From: Burkholderiales bacterium | GTDB lineage: Bacteria > Pseudomonadota > Gammaproteobacteria > Burkholderiales > SG8-39 | Assembly: GCA_020848075.1 (NCBI GenBank) | Contig: JADLAV010000061.1 | Location: forward strand, 150,922 to 214,921 | Length of the DNA: 64,000 nucleotides | Direction of reading: 5' to 3' | Shown here: positions 51,502-64,000 of the stretch, piece by piece | How the letters are laid out: every line of letters begins with the position of its first letter | Numbering within the stretch: the first letter of the stretch is position 1 | The notes under the pieces: model-generated | Database searches by the model: none | What the model saw: only the letters and a program-made list of their open reading frames with translations | What the model was told of the DNA's origin: nothing | Program-made: the position numbers and the translations under genes

Positions 51502-51845
51502 GAAGCGAGGAGAAAGCGAGGCGTGCACGGCTGCTGCAGATGCTCGATCGCCTCGATGCCGAGGGGTTGCGCACTCTGGCCGATCTCGCGGAATTCCTCG
51601 CGGCGCGCGCCGAAAACCGGTGCGACGCGGAGATCGTCACGCTGCGACCCCAATCGGAGTCGGTCGTCCAGGCGGTGAAGCGCCTCAATCGCAGCTTCCC
51701 GATGCTGTCGCGCGCGCAGCTGATGGGCCCGGTGGGCGACCTCGTGTCGCAGCACATGGTCGATGGCCGCGACGCCGAGGCAGTGATCGACGCGCTCGAG
51801 GCGCTCTACGCCTCGGCGTTCTCCGCGCGGCGCGCCGCGAAGTGA
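51498..51845 (+). CDS. Conserved hypothetical helical protein
   Basis: 115 residues, basic N-terminus (MRSEEKARRARLLQMLDRLDAEGL) and mainly helical; no domain recognised. Coupled to the amidotransferase-like gene by a GTGA overlap, so probably works with it. alr follows 51 bases later. Confidence 0.6.
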   Translation: MRSEEKARRARLLQMLDRLDAEGLRTLADLAEFLAARAENRCDAEIVTLRPQSESVVQAVKRLNRSFPMLSRAQLMGPVGDLVSQHMVDGRDAEAVIDALEALYASAFSARRAAK

Positions 51846-51896
51846 CCGCGCGCGGGGTCGCTACGCTTCGCTGACTCCTCGCGCCTCGCTCGAAAC

Positions 51897-52967
51897 ATGC
51901 CGCGCCCGATCCGCGCCAGCTTCGACCTAGGGGCGCTTCGCAGCAATCTCGCGGTGGTGCGGGCGCACGCCCCGCGCGCCCGCGTGTGGGGCGTCGTCAA
52001 GGCGAACGCGTACGGCCACGGACTCGAGCGGGCGGTGGGCGCGCTCGCCGGCGCGGACGGGTACGCGCTCCTGGATCTCGACGATGCCGTGCGGGTGCGC
52101 GACGCCGGGGTGCGTAAGCCGATCCTCCTGCTCGAGGGATTCTTCGCGCCGGACGACCTGCCGACGATCGCCGAGCATGGGCTGGCCGTGGCGGTGCACA
52201 ACGACGAGCAGCTGCGGATGCTCGAGTCGGCGGGGCTGCCCTCCCGCGTCCCGGTCTACGTCAAGCTGAACAGCGGGATGAACCGGCTGGGGTTCGCGCC
52301 GGCGGCTTTCGCCGAGGCCGTGCGTCGATTGCAGGCGAGCAGGATGGTTGGAGAGATCGCCCTGATGACGCACTTCGCCGATGCCGACGGCGAGCGCGGC
52401 GTCGGCGAGCAGATGGCTTGCTTCGAAGCGGCGGCCGGGGGGTTCGCGCTTCCCCGCAGCCTCGCGAACTCGGCGGCCGTGCTGCGATATCCGCAGACCC
52501 ATGCGGAGTGGGTGCGGCCGGGCATCATGCTCTACGGCTGCTCGCCCTTCCCGCAGAGCGGCGCCGATGCGTTCGGCCTCGTGCCGGTGATGACGCTCGC
52601 GAGCGAGCTGATCGCGGTGCGCGAGCTCGCGCGCGGCGATCGCGTCGGCTACGGCGGTGCGTTCGCCGCGCCGAAGCGCATGCGGATCGGGGTGGTGGCG
52701 TGCGGGTACGCCGACGGCTATCCGCGCCATGCGCCCACCGGGACGCCCGTGCTCGTCGCCGGCAAGCGCACGCGCATCGTGGGCCGTGTGTCGATGGACA
52801 CGCTCACCGTCGATCTCGCGCCCGTGCCGGAGGCGTCGGTCGGAACGCCCGTCACCCTGTGGGGCGCAGGCCTGTCGGCGGACGAGGTGGCCGCCGCGGC
52901 GGGTACGCTCAGCTACGAGCTGCTCTGCGGGCTCACCCCGCGAGTGCCTCAGGTGGAGCTGGAGTAG
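51897..52967 (+). CDS. alr: Alanine racemase
   Basis: 356 residues. PLP lysine is Lys35 in [10 protein letters not shown], the second catalytic Tyr is in GYGGAF, and the pyridoxal-phosphate-binding barrel motifs [13 protein letters not shown] and RPGIMLYG are present. Interconverts L- and D-alanine for peptidoglycan. Three bases separate it from radA. Confidence 0.96.
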   Translation: MPRPIRASFDLGALRSNLAVVRAHAPRARVWGVVKANAYGHGLERAVGALAGADGYALLDLDDAVRVRDAGVRKPILLLEGFFAPDDLPTIAEHGLAVAVHNDEQLRMLESAGLPSRVPVYVKLNSGMNRLGFAPAAFAEAVRRLQASRMVGEIALMTHFADADGERGVGEQMACFEAAAGGFALPRSLANSAAVLRYPQTHAEWVRPGIMLYGCSPFPQSGADAFGLVPVMTLASELIAVRELARGDRVGYGGAFAAPKRMRIGVVACGYADGYPRHAPTGTPVLVAGKRTRIVGRVSMDTLTVDLAPVPEASVGTPVTLWGAGLSADEVAAAAGTLSYELLCGLTPRVPQVELE

Positions 52968-52970
52968 GCC

Positions 52971-54323
52971 GTGGCAAGGGCGCGCGCGATCTACGTCTGC
53001 ACCGAGTGCGGCGGCCAGTCGACGAAGTGGCAGGGGCAGTGCCCGCATTGCGAGGGTTGGAACACCCTGGTCGAGAGTGCCGCCGAGCCGGCTTCGAAGC
53101 ACCGGCTCGCGGGAGCCGCCAAGCCGGGTGCGCTCACGCCGCTCGCGGAAATCCGCGCCGGGGAAGCGCCGCGCATGCCGACCGGCATCGCCGAGCTCGA
53201 CCGGGCGCTCGGCGGCGGGCTCGTCCGCGGGCAAGTGGCGCTGATCGGCGGTGATCCCGGGATCGGCAAGTCGACGCTGCTCCTGCAGGCGCTCGCGGCG
53301 ATGAGCGCGACGCGCGAGGTCGTGTACGTGAGCGGCGAGGAGTCGGCGGAGCAGGTCGCGCTGCGCGCCGGCCGGCTGCAGCTCGACTCCGCGCGCGTCG
53401 GCCTGCTCGCGGAGACGGCGCTCGAGCGCATCGCCGCGACGCTCACCGCGGCGAAGCCCGAGGTGGCGGTGATCGACTCCATCCAGACGCTCTTCTCCGA
53501 GGCCCTGCAGTCCGCGCCCGGCTCGGTCGCCCAGGTGCGCGAGTGCGCGGCCCAGCTCACGCGGCTCGCCAAGGCGCAGGCAGTCGCGCTCGTCTTCGTC
53601 GGGCACGTGACGAAGGAGGGCGCGCTCGCCGGACCGCGCGTCCTCGAGCACATCGTCGACACCGTGCTCTACTTCGAGGGCGACACCCAGTCGAGCTTCC
53701 GGCTGGTGCGCGCGTTCAAGAACCGGTTCGGCCCGGTGAACGAGCTCGGCGTCTTCGCGATGACCGAGCGCGGCTTGCGGGGGGTGACGAATCCGTCGGC
53801 GCTCTTCCTCTCGGAGCATCGCGCCGACGTGCCCGGCTCGTGCATCCTGGTGACGAGCGAGGGCACGCGCCCCCTGCTCGTGGAGGTGCAGGCGCTCGTC
53901 GACGACGCGCACGGAATGAACCCGCGCCGGCTCGCCCAGGGTCTGGAGGCGAGCCGCCTCGCGATGCTGCTCGCGGTGCTCCATCGGCATGCCGGCGTCG
54001 CCTGCCACGATCAGGACGTGTTCGTGAACGCGGTGGGCGGCGTGCGCATCGGGGAGCCCGCAGCGGATCTCGCGGTTGCGCTCGCGATCGTGTCGTCGCT
54101 CCGCAACCGTGCGCTGCCGGGGAAGCTGGTGGCATTTGGCGAGGTCGGTCTGGCGGGAGAGGTGCGTCCCGCACCGCGCGGGCAGGAACGGCTGCGCGAG
54201 GCGGCGAAGCTCGGGTTCACGCGGGCGCTGATCCCGCGCGCCAACGCACCGCGGCAGCCGATCGCCGGGCTCGAGATCACGACGGTGGACCGATTGGCGG
54301 ACGCCCTCGCCGTGGTGAGGTAG
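52971..54323 (+). CDS. radA: DNA repair protein RadA
   Basis: 450 residues, GTG start. N-terminal zinc finger (YVCTECGGQSTKWQGQCPHCEGW), RecA-like ATPase with Walker A GGDPGIGKST, the RadA-specific FKNRFGPVNELG, and a Lon-protease-like C-domain (AGEVRPAPRGQERLREAAK). It helps branch migration of recombination intermediates. The last 47 bases overlap the convergent hpnE. Confidence 0.96.
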   Translation: MARARAIYVCTECGGQSTKWQGQCPHCEGWNTLVESAAEPASKHRLAGAAKPGALTPLAEIRAGEAPRMPTGIAELDRALGGGLVRGQVALIGGDPGIGKSTLLLQALAAMSATREVVYVSGEESAEQVALRAGRLQLDSARVGLLAETALERIAATLTAAKPEVAVIDSIQTLFSEALQSAPGSVAQVRECAAQLTRLAKAQAVALVFVGHVTKEGALAGPRVLEHIVDTVLYFEGDTQSSFRLVRAFKNRFGPVNELGVFAMTERGLRGVTNPSALFLSEHRADVPGSCILVTSEGTRPLLVEVQALVDDAHGMNPRRLAQGLEASRLAMLLAVLHRHAGVACHDQDVFVNAVGGVRIGEPAADLAVALAIVSSLRNRALPGKLVAFGEVGLAGEVRPAPRGQERLREAAKLGFTRALIPRANAPRQPIAGLEITTVDRLADALAVVR

Positions 54324-55629
54324 GGGCAAGGGCGAGGCGCGCGGCCGCGAGGCCGCTCCGCACCGCGCCCTCGAGCGTCGCCGGATGGTCGCCGGCAGTG
54401 TAGTCGCCCGCGAGAAAGAGCCGCGGCAGCTCCGTCGCATTCCCCGGCCGCGCGAGCCCCGGCGTGCAGCTGAAGGTGGCGCGCCGCTCGGCGATCACGT
54501 GCGACCACACGGGTTGCGACAAGCCGCCCAGCGCGCTCGCGAGCTCGCGATGCGCGGTCGCGGCGAAGGCGCCGTGCTCGAGCTCTTCATGGGCGCCGCG
54601 CGCGCTCACCACCGCGGCGACGAGACCGCGACGCCCGTCGAGGGCGCCGCGGTCGAATGCCCACTGCAGGAGCCCTTCGCGCAGGCCGAGCATGGGGTGC
54701 GGCAGCGCGACGGCCGCATCGTATTGCAGGTAGCAGGTGTAGATCGGCTCGAACGCGAATGCGCCGAGCTGCCCGCGCAGGCCGGGCAGCAGGCCGCTGC
54801 GCTCCAGGAGCTGCGCCGCGTGATGCGGCGCGCAGGCGACGATCGCGGCCTCGTGGCGCTCGGAGTCGATGGCGATTCCGTCCCCGTCGGGCGCGAGGCG
54901 CTCGATGCGCCGGCCGAGCAGCACCCGCCCGCCGCGCGCCTCCACGAAGCGCGCGCCGGGCTCGGGAAAGAGGCGCGAGAGATCGCGTCGGGGCAGGAGG
55001 AGGTCGCTCGCGGCCCGGCCTGCGCCGAGGGTGTCGCGCAGCACGTTGAGGAGCACTTGGGCGGACGCCGACACGAGCGGCGTGTTGAGCGCGGCGACGC
55101 AGAGCGGCTCCCAGAGATGATCGGTCGGACGCCCGAGCTGTCGGTGCACGGCGAGCAGGGCAGGGACTGCCACGTCCGCGGCGAGGCGGTAGCGGCGCGC
55201 GGCCGTCGCGAGCACGAAGCGGACTATGCGGAGCCGTTCCGCCACCGTCAGCCCCTTGGCCTGCGCGAGCCCTGCGACGAGATGCAACGGCGCGGGCAGG
55301 CGGGGCAGCCGCAGGCTGAAGCGACCGGCGATCTCGAGCGAGAGCGGCTGCCGGAGGAGCAATGCGCCGGGATCCGCGCCCACCGTGCGCATCGCCTCCA
55401 GGGTCGCGCGGTAGGCGCCGACCAGGATGTGCTGGCCATTGTCGAGATCGATGCCCTCGAGGGCCACGCGCCGCGCACGGCCGCCGAGGGTCCGCGCGGC
55501 CTCGTAGACGGTGACCGCCGCGCCGGCTTGCGCGAGCGCCACCGCCGCCGCGATCCCGGCCCAGCCGCCGCCGACGACCGCGATGCGGCGATCAGAGCCC
55601 GGCGCGACGCGGGGCGCGTTCTGCCGCAC
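54277..55629 (-). CDS. hpnE: Hydroxysqualene dehydroxylase HpnE
   Basis: 450-residue FAD enzyme. RRIAVVGGGWAGIAAAVALAQAG is the FAD site, GGRARRVALEGIDLDNGQHILVGAY a family mark, and LFLAGDYTAGDHPATLEGAVRSG the C-terminal FAD loop. It reduces hydroxysqualene to squalene, the last step of the HpnCDE route to hopanoids. The gene starts 17 bases after hpnD. Its 3' end overlaps radA. Confidence 0.94.
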   Translation of the reverse strand: MRQNAPRVAPGSDRRIAVVGGGWAGIAAAVALAQAGAAVTVYEAARTLGGRARRVALEGIDLDNGQHILVGAYRATLEAMRTVGADPGALLLRQPLSLEIAGRFSLRLPRLPAPLHLVAGLAQAKGLTVAERLRIVRFVLATAARRYRLAADVAVPALLAVHRQLGRPTDHLWEPLCVAALNTPLVSASAQVLLNVLRDTLGAGRAASDLLLPRRDLSRLFPEPGARFVEARGGRVLLGRRIERLAPDGDGIAIDSERHEAAIVACAPHHAAQLLERSGLLPGLRGQLGAFAFEPIYTCYLQYDAAVALPHPMLGLREGLLQWAFDRGALDGRRGLVAAVVSARGAHEELEHGAFAATAHRELASALGGLSQPVWSHVIAERRATFSCTPGLARPGNATELPRLFLAGDYTAGDHPATLEGAVRSGLAAARLALAPTSPRRGRPPIGPPS

Positions 55630-55646
55630 GCCTCACTCCTCGCGCT

Positions 55647-56480
55647 TCACGCCGTCAGCCACGTCCGCCACGCGATCCACAGCTTCCGGATCGGCGTGAG
55701 CGCCGTGCGGTGCGTGAGGACGCGGCAACCGTCGCGCTTGATCTCCGCGAGAAGCGTCCGGTAGATCGCGGCCATCACGAGGCCCGGGCGCTGGGCGCGC
55801 CGGTCCGCTGCCGGCAGGAGGCCGAGCGCAGTGTCGTACGCACGCTCGGCGCGCTCGATCTGGAAGCGGATCAGATCGACGACACGGTCCGACTGGCGCA
55901 GTGCGAGGATGTCCGCGGCGGCGACGCCGCAACGCTGCATCTCGTCGAGCGGCAGGTAGATGCGCCCCTTGCGGGCGTCCTCGCCGACGTCGCGCACGAT
56001 GTTGGTGAGCTGGAACGCGGTGCCGAGCGACTCCGCGTAGCGAAGCGTCTGCGGGTCGCGATAACCGAAGATCCCTGCCGCGAGCACGCCCACGACGCCG
56101 GCGACGCGATAGATGTACTGGTGCAGCGCGGCGTAGTCCGGGTAAGGCGCCGGCTCCAGGTCCATCGCCATGCCGTCGAGGATATCCACGAGACGCGCCT
56201 CGGTGATGCCGAACGGAACGAGCGCGGGTGCGAGCGCGCGGGTCACGGGGTGCGTCGGCCGGCCGGCGAAGAGTTCGGCCACCTCGCCGCGCCACCAGGC
56301 GAGCTTGGCCCGCGCGAGCCCGACGTCGGTGCACTCGTCGACCACGTCGTCCACCTCGCGACAGAAGGCATAGAGCGCGGTGATCGCGCGGCGCCGCTCC
56401 GGCGGGAGGAAGAGGAAGGCGTAGTAGAAGCTCGACCCGCTCTGGGCCGCCTTCTGCTGGCAGTACTCGTCGGGCGACAC
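55647..56480 (-). CDS. hpnD: Presqualene diphosphate synthase HpnD
   Basis: 277 residues. Aspartate-rich motifs of trans-prenyl head-to-head synthases: YAFCREVDDVVDE and QLTNIVRDVGEDARKGRIYLP. It joins two farnesyl diphosphates. GTG start at 56480. Between hpnC and hpnE on the minus strand. Confidence 0.94.
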   Translation of the reverse strand: MSPDEYCQQKAAQSGSSFYYAFLFLPPERRRAITALYAFCREVDDVVDECTDVGLARAKLAWWRGEVAELFAGRPTHPVTRALAPALVPFGITEARLVDILDGMAMDLEPAPYPDYAALHQYIYRVAGVVGVLAAGIFGYRDPQTLRYAESLGTAFQLTNIVRDVGEDARKGRIYLPLDEMQRCGVAAADILALRQSDRVVDLIRFQIERAERAYDTALGLLPAADRRAQRPGLVMAAIYRTLLAEIKRDGCRVLTHRTALTPIRKLWIAWRTWLTA

Positions 56481-56522
56481 TGAGCGGAACAGGCGGGGAT
56501 GGAAAAGGGAGGGATGAACGCG

Positions 56523-57332
56523 CTACATCCGCAGGGCGCGCCAGGACATGAGCGCCCAGTCGGGACCGCGGAGCACCGGGCGGCGCCGGAACGCGTCGCC
56601 ACCGGCACGCTCCAGCTTCTCCAGGATGCGCAAGCCTCCCTGGACGATCATGCGGAGCTCGAGGCCGATGCGTCCGGGCAGCGCCCTCGCAAGCGGCGCG
56701 CCGGATTCTAGCATCGCGCGGGTGCGCTCGATCTGGAACACGATGAGCCGGCGCCATGCGTCGGTGCAGTGTCCCTCGGCGATGTCGCGCTCGGTCACGC
56801 CGAAGCGCGCCATGTCGTCCACGGGCAGGTAGATCCGCCCGCGCGCGAAGTCGTTCTCGACGTCCTGCCAGAAGTTCACGAGCTGCAGCGCGCTGCAGAT
56901 CGCATCGGACTGGCGCAGACGCTCCGGCGTGGCCGCCTCGAAGAGATGCAGCATCAGCGCGCCGACCGGATTCGCGGAGCGCGCGCAGTAGTCGAGGACT
57001 TCCGCGAAGCTCGCGTAGCGCATCTTGACGACATCCTGCGAGAAGGCGTCCAGCAGCGCGAAGAACGGGTCGAGCGGGAGCCGGAACTCCGCCACGGTCG
57101 CCGCGAGCGCCTGGAAGAGCGCGGTCTCTGGCGGGGCCCCCCGGGCGATGCGCCGCAGCTCGTCGCGGTAGCCGGCGAGCGCGGCGAGCCGTGCGGCGGC
57201 GGGCTGCTGCCCTTCGTCCGCGAAGTCGTCCGCCGAGCGGGCGAACGCGTAGATCAGCTCGACCGGGCGGCGCAGGCGCGCGGGCAGAAGGAGCGAGGCG
57301 ACCGGAAAGTTCTCGTAGTGCGCGACCGGCAT
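56523..57332 (-). CDS. hpnC: Hydroxysqualene synthase HpnC
   Basis: 269 residues. Related to HpnD, with YAFARSADDFADEG and QLVNFWQDVENDFARGRIYLPVDD. HENFPVAS-like HYENFPVASLLLP start is typical of HpnC. It turns presqualene diphosphate into hydroxysqualene. First gene of hpnCDE; no squalene-hopene cyclase is in the window. Confidence 0.94.
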   Translation of the reverse strand: MPVAHYENFPVASLLLPARLRRPVELIYAFARSADDFADEGQQPAAARLAALAGYRDELRRIARGAPPETALFQALAATVAEFRLPLDPFFALLDAFSQDVVKMRYASFAEVLDYCARSANPVGALMLHLFEAATPERLRQSDAICSALQLVNFWQDVENDFARGRIYLPVDDMARFGVTERDIAEGHCTDAWRRLIVFQIERTRAMLESGAPLARALPGRIGLELRMIVQGGLRILEKLERAGGDAFRRRPVLRGPDWALMSWRALRM

Positions 57333-57368
57333 CTGACGAAATTGCCCAGTGAATCAGAGGGTTTCCTG

Positions 57369-57398
57369 CTGACAGTGTACCAGCGCGTCAGGTAGAAT
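57369..57398 (+). promoter_or_regulatory. Promoter of tRNA-Leu
   Basis: CTGACA (57369-57374), 18 bases, TAGAAT (57393-57398), 22 bases before the tRNA. Five of six bases fit each consensus. It may also serve tig. Confidence 0.55.
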
Positions 57399-57420
57399 CA
57401 GCCGCTTCCTCATGCGGCAC

Positions 57421-57506
57421 GCGAAGGTGGCGGAATTGGTAGACGCACTGGATTTAGGTTCCAGAGCCGACGAGGCATGGGGGTTCGAGTCCCTTCCTTC
57501 GCACCA
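57421..57506 (+). tRNA. tRNA-Leu (anticodon UAG)
   Basis: Acceptor arms GCGAAGG (57421) and CCTTCGC (57496-57502) pair fully and ACCA follows at 57503-57506, with CCA encoded. The anticodon stem CTGGA/TCCAG frames loop TTTAGGT, anticodon TAG at 57455-57457. GGTTCGAGTCC is the T arm, and the long variable arm marks a class II tRNA. Decodes CUA/CUN. Confidence 0.97.
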
Positions 57507-57530
57507 CGCTGAACCAACCGGAATGACCTG

Positions 57531-58835
57531 ATGCAGAGCACATTGGAGAACCTGAGCTCCCTGGAGCGCCGCCTCACGATGGCGCTCCCGATCGCCGACA
57601 TCGACAAGCGCGTCGACGAGCGGCTGAAGCAGATCGCGCGTTCGGTGCGCATGGCGGGCTTCCGGCCCGGCAAGGTGCCGCTGCGGATCGTCGCCCAGCA
57701 GTACGGCCCGCAGGTCCGCTCGGAGGTGATCGGCGATGCGGTCGAGAAGGCGTTCACCGAGGCGGTGCGCGGCCAGAACCTACGCGTCGCGGGCTACCCG
57801 CGCATCGAGCCCAAGGAGAGCAGCGACGCCGCGCAAATCTCCTTCAGCGCCACCTTCGAGGTCTACCCGGAGATCGCGCTTGGCGATCTCGCGCAGGCGC
57901 GGATCGCCCGGCCGGTGCTCACCGTGGGCGACGCGGAGGCGGACAAGACCCTCGAGGCCCTGCGCAAGCAGCGCAAGCGGTTCGAGGCGACGGACGGCGC
58001 CGCCGAGGCGGGGGACCGGGTCACGGTGGACTTCGCCGGCACGATCGAGGGCGCCCCGTTCGAGGGCGGACAGGGCAGCGACGCCGCCTTCGTGCTCGGC
58101 GAGGGCCGGATGCTGCCGGAGCTCGAGGCGGGTCTCGCGGGGGCGAAGGCCGGTGAGTCGAAGGCCATCGCGGTCCATTTTCCGGCCGACTATCATGGCA
58201 AGGATGTCGCCGGAAAAGAGGCGCGGTTCGAGGTCACGGTGCGCAAGGTCGAGCGCGGCCGCGTCCCCGAAGTGGACGCGGAGTTCGCCAAGGCGCTCGG
58301 CGTTGCCGACGGCGATCTCGGCAAGATGCGCGCGGAGATCAAGGAGAACGTCGAGCGCGAGGTCAAGCAGCGGCTCGGCAGCCGGCTCAAGTCGGACGTC
58401 ATGCAGGCCCTGCTCGACACGACCAGGATCGAGCTGCCCAAGGGCCTGGTCGACCTCGAGGCAAAGCGCCTCGTGGAGAACGCGCGCGCGGACCTGCAGG
58501 GACGCGGCATCAAGATGGAGAATCTCCCTGTCGATCTAAGGGTATTCGAGGAGCAGGCGCGACGCCGGGTCGCCCTCGGGCTCATCATGGCCGAGTGCAT
58601 CAAGCAGCACGACTTGGGCGCGAAACCGGCGCAGGTGCGCGCGCTCGTGGAGGAGCACGCCGGGAGCTATGAGCAGCCGGACGAGGTGGTAAAATGGTTT
58701 TATTCGCAGCCGGAGCGCCTCGCGGAGTTCGAGGGCCTCGTCGTCGAAGACAACGTGATCCAGTGGGTGTTGGGTCAGGCCAAGGTGGAAGAGAAGACGG
58801 TGGCGTTCGATGAACTGATGGGTGGCACATCATGA
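57531..58835 (+). CDS. tig: Trigger factor
   Basis: 434-residue ribosome-bound chaperone. Ribosome-binding N-domain with the signature [10 protein letters not shown] (about residue 41), PPIase domain ([20 protein letters not shown]) and helical C-domain. Full length. Lies 24 bases after the tRNA and overlaps clpP by four bases. Confidence 0.97.
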   Translation: MQSTLENLSSLERRLTMALPIADIDKRVDERLKQIARSVRMAGFRPGKVPLRIVAQQYGPQVRSEVIGDAVEKAFTEAVRGQNLRVAGYPRIEPKESSDAAQISFSATFEVYPEIALGDLAQARIARPVLTVGDAEADKTLEALRKQRKRFEATDGAAEAGDRVTVDFAGTIEGAPFEGGQGSDAAFVLGEGRMLPELEAGLAGAKAGESKAIAVHFPADYHGKDVAGKEARFEVTVRKVERGRVPEVDAEFAKALGVADGDLGKMRAEIKENVEREVKQRLGSRLKSDVMQALLDTTRIELPKGLVDLEAKRLVENARADLQGRGIKMENLPVDLRVFEEQARRRVALGLIMAECIKQHDLGAKPAQVRALVEEHAGSYEQPDEVVKWFYSQPERLAEFEGLVVEDNVIQWVLGQAKVEEKTVAFDELMGGTS

Positions 58836-59518
58836 GCGTATGGGATCCGCGTGCAGCGGAAATGGCAATGCGGGGCGTGACCGCGATGGCGCGCTCCGAG
58901 TGGCAGGAGCCCGAGGGGCTCGGCCTGATCCCGATGGTAGTCGAGCAAAGCGGCCGCGGCGAACGCGCGTACGACATCTACTCGCGGCTGCTAAAGGAGC
59001 GCGTGGTGTTCCTGGTCGGCCCGGTGAACGAGGTTTCGGCCAACCTGATCGTCGCGCAGCTCCTCTTCCTCGAGTCCGAGAACCCGGACAAGGACGTGTC
59101 CTTCTACATCAACTCGCCCGGCGGGCTGGTCTCGGCCGGCCTGGCGATCTACGACACGATGCAGTTCATCAAGCCGGACGTCTCGACGCTCTGCGTCGGC
59201 CAAGCCGCCAGCATGGGCTCGCTGCTCCTCTGCGCCGGGGCCAAGGGCAAGCGCTTCTGCCTGCCGAACTCGCGCGTGATGATCCACCAGCCGATGGGCG
59301 GCTTCCAGGGCCAGGCGGCGGAAATCGAGATCCACGCGAGGGAGATCCTCTACCTGCGTGAAAAGCTGAACCAGATCATGTCGAAGCATACTGGTCAGCC
59401 GATCGACCGGATTGCCCGCGACACCGACCGGGACTATTTCCTATCGGCCGAGGAGTCCCGCGAGTATGGTCTGATCGACCGGGTTCTCACCTCGCGGATC
59501 GAGACGGCTGCAGCATAG
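58832..59518 (+). CDS. clpP: ATP-dependent Clp protease proteolytic subunit
   Basis: 228 residues. Catalytic Ser in [11 protein letters not shown], His in [10 protein letters not shown] and Asp in RDTDRDYF. The start at 58832 overlaps the tig stop; it gives an N-terminal extension of about 25 residues compared with typical ClpP (near 200-214), which may be processed or reflect a later start such as MVVEQS at 58937. Forms ClpXP with the next gene. Confidence 0.97.
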   Translation: MSVWDPRAAEMAMRGVTAMARSEWQEPEGLGLIPMVVEQSGRGERAYDIYSRLLKERVVFLVGPVNEVSANLIVAQLLFLESENPDKDVSFYINSPGGLVSAGLAIYDTMQFIKPDVSTLCVGQAASMGSLLLCAGAKGKRFCLPNSRVMIHQPMGGFQGQAAEIEIHAREILYLREKLNQIMSKHTGQPIDRIARDTDRDYFLSAEESREYGLIDRVLTSRIETAAA

Positions 59519-59533
59519 CGGAGGCGCACCCCG

Positions 59534-60796
<1,263 letters not shown>

Positions 60797-60865
60797 AGCC
60801 CCGAGCGGCTCGATCCGATCCGGGCCGGTCCGGCCGGCAACAGAGCCCGCATCCGCGGACGCGCC

Positions 60866-60893
60866 GGCTTGCTTTCGGACCAAGCGCCCAGAT
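60866..60893 (+). promoter_or_regulatory. Sigma32-like heat-shock promoter of lon
   Basis: GGCTTGC (60866-60872), 14 bases, GCCCAGAT (60886-60893). It resembles the RpoH consensus GGCTTGA / CCCCATNT in six of seven and six of eight positions. It lies 34 bases before lon, a standard heat-shock gene. Confidence 0.45.
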
Positions 60894-60927
60894 ATCGTAG
60901 GTTGTTTTCTCCGCAGGTGATGCCCCC

Positions 60928-63351
<2,424 letters not shown>

Positions 63352-63371
63352 GAGCAACGAGCGGGATTCAC

Positions 63372-63404
63372 GGGGAGTCCGCCCGAAGCGGACTCCCCTT
63401 TTTT
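63372..63404 (+). terminator. Rho-independent terminator of lon
   Basis: GGGGAGTCCGC, loop CCGAA, GCGGACTCCCC, then TTTTTT: a perfect 11-bp stem with a T-run. Confidence 0.95.
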
Positions 63405-63452
63405 GTGGCTCTTCCGGGAATCGAGTTTGTTGGGTTGCTTGCAGTGAACGCC

Positions 63453-64000
63453 GAGCGCGCAGGGCGAGGCGGATTGCGGCGGGCTCATGGTGCCGCAAGG
63501 CTCTTTCCCCTCCTCTCCGAGGGCGAGTTCGGGGTTTCGAGGAACGCGCCTGCGCGCGTTCGAGCCGACGAGCGCCACCGGCGCTGCAGCGTCGGTGGCC
63601 GGGCGGGGTGCCGGCGCAGCCGGCGGGGTGGTGTCTCTTTCCCCTCCTCCCCGAGAGGTGCCGGCGCAGCCGGCGGGGTGGTGCATGCGTCTTCACACGG
63701 AGCGCAGAGCAAGCCGGTGCGCGGCGGGCTCATGGTGCCGCAAAGCGCGTCCGCGAGCGGGTCCCGGTGCTCGGCGGGTAGTCAACACGCGACTGCCCGC
63801 CGAGCGCCACCCGCTTCGCGCGGACTGCGGCATCCTGGTTGGGAAGGGAAGGGGCCCAACCCTTCCCTGGCACCCGCCGCGCACCGGCTCGCCCTGCGCT
63901 GACACGCCGTGCTCTGCGAGGGTTTCAACACCCTACGCACACTTCCGGCGTCGAAGCGTCAGCGGCTGTGCCCGCCCGGCGCCTTTGGCCGCGCCGTCCG
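63453..64000. repeat. Repeat-rich intergenic region
   Basis: No gene seen. A 27-bp unit GGTGCCGGCG...GGGGTGGTG occurs at 63607-63633 and 63657-63683. A 23-bp unit, GCGGCGGGCTCATGGTGC plus CGCAA, is at 63476 and 63721; its upstream flank (GCAGAGCAAGCCGGTGCG) returns inverted at about 63874-63902. The end (63956-64000) matches the repeat at 47459 and 47571-47610. Confidence 0.7.

Noticed and set aside
63453..64000. CRISPR array
   Set aside because: Repeats are irregular in spacing and orientation, with no constant spacer length and no cas genes in the window.

Overview
The window reads as a GC-rich chromosome of an uncultured betaproteobacterium, probably a facultative or sulfur-oxidising heterotroph. 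The evidence is the tig-clpP-clpX-lon block behind a tRNA-Leu, the alr-radA, tsaB-rimI-uracil glycosylase and hpnCDE groups, a betaproteobacterial-style aprMBA operon, and a near-perfect NsrR box. The class is an inference from gene order and protein character; there is no rRNA gene to anchor it.

Layout. 1-2460: small genes (DUF6899-like, an EamA exporter, three small membrane proteins) separated by two imperfect inverted repeats that end in GCGTTA and look like integron attC sites. 2505-5384: a TRAP transporter (dctPQM, minus strand). 5777-9393: an ABM-domain protein and aprMBA (APS reductase with membrane anchor). 9497-13201: CBS-pair protein, FMN reductase, enoyl-CoA hydratase-like, PEP mutase/isocitrate lyase-like and AhpD-like proteins. 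13409-17962: a tight livKHMGF ABC importer. 18194-21326: a DUF971 protein, a B12-binding-type radical SAM protein with a C-terminal CCAEP motif, and an ATP-grasp ligase; this is the least understood locus here. 21388-26706: small membrane protein, GST, a second TRAP transporter and a frameshifted EamA remnant. 26911-30627: a putative nitric-oxide-responsive operon with an NsrR box inside its promoter, followed by a 12-TM haem-copper-oxidase-like protein, DUF2249, a MIP18/PaaD-like Fe-S factor, an FmdE-like protein and a small membrane protein.

30756-41317: scattered metabolism (nitrilase, YbaK-type deacylase, MFS exporter, HIT protein, TauE/SafE exporter, acyl-CoA ligase, lipoprotein, tartrate/malate-type dehydrogenase, formamidase) leading into tsaB-rimI. 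41314-47436: family 4 uracil-DNA glycosylase, LemA and two TPM proteins, a histone-deacetylase-like enzyme and an aldo/keto reductase. 47740-54323: lplT, TM2 protein, LysR regulator, an amidotransferase-fold protein lacking its nucleophile, then alr and radA. 54277-57332: hpnE-hpnD-hpnC for squalene (hopanoid precursor). 57421-63351: tRNA-Leu(UAG), tig, clpP, clpX and lon with a sigma32-like promoter, closed by a strong terminator. 63453-64000 is a repeat-filled gap.

How it fits together. Three solute-binding-protein importers (two TRAP, one Liv) and acyl-CoA/crotonase genes point to scavenging of organic and amino acids. AprMBA adds oxidation of sulfite via APS with electrons passed to the membrane. 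The NsrR-type operon suggests exposure to nitric oxide, as in denitrifying or low-oxygen settings. The ends of the window are housekeeping proteostasis and membrane-lipid genes.
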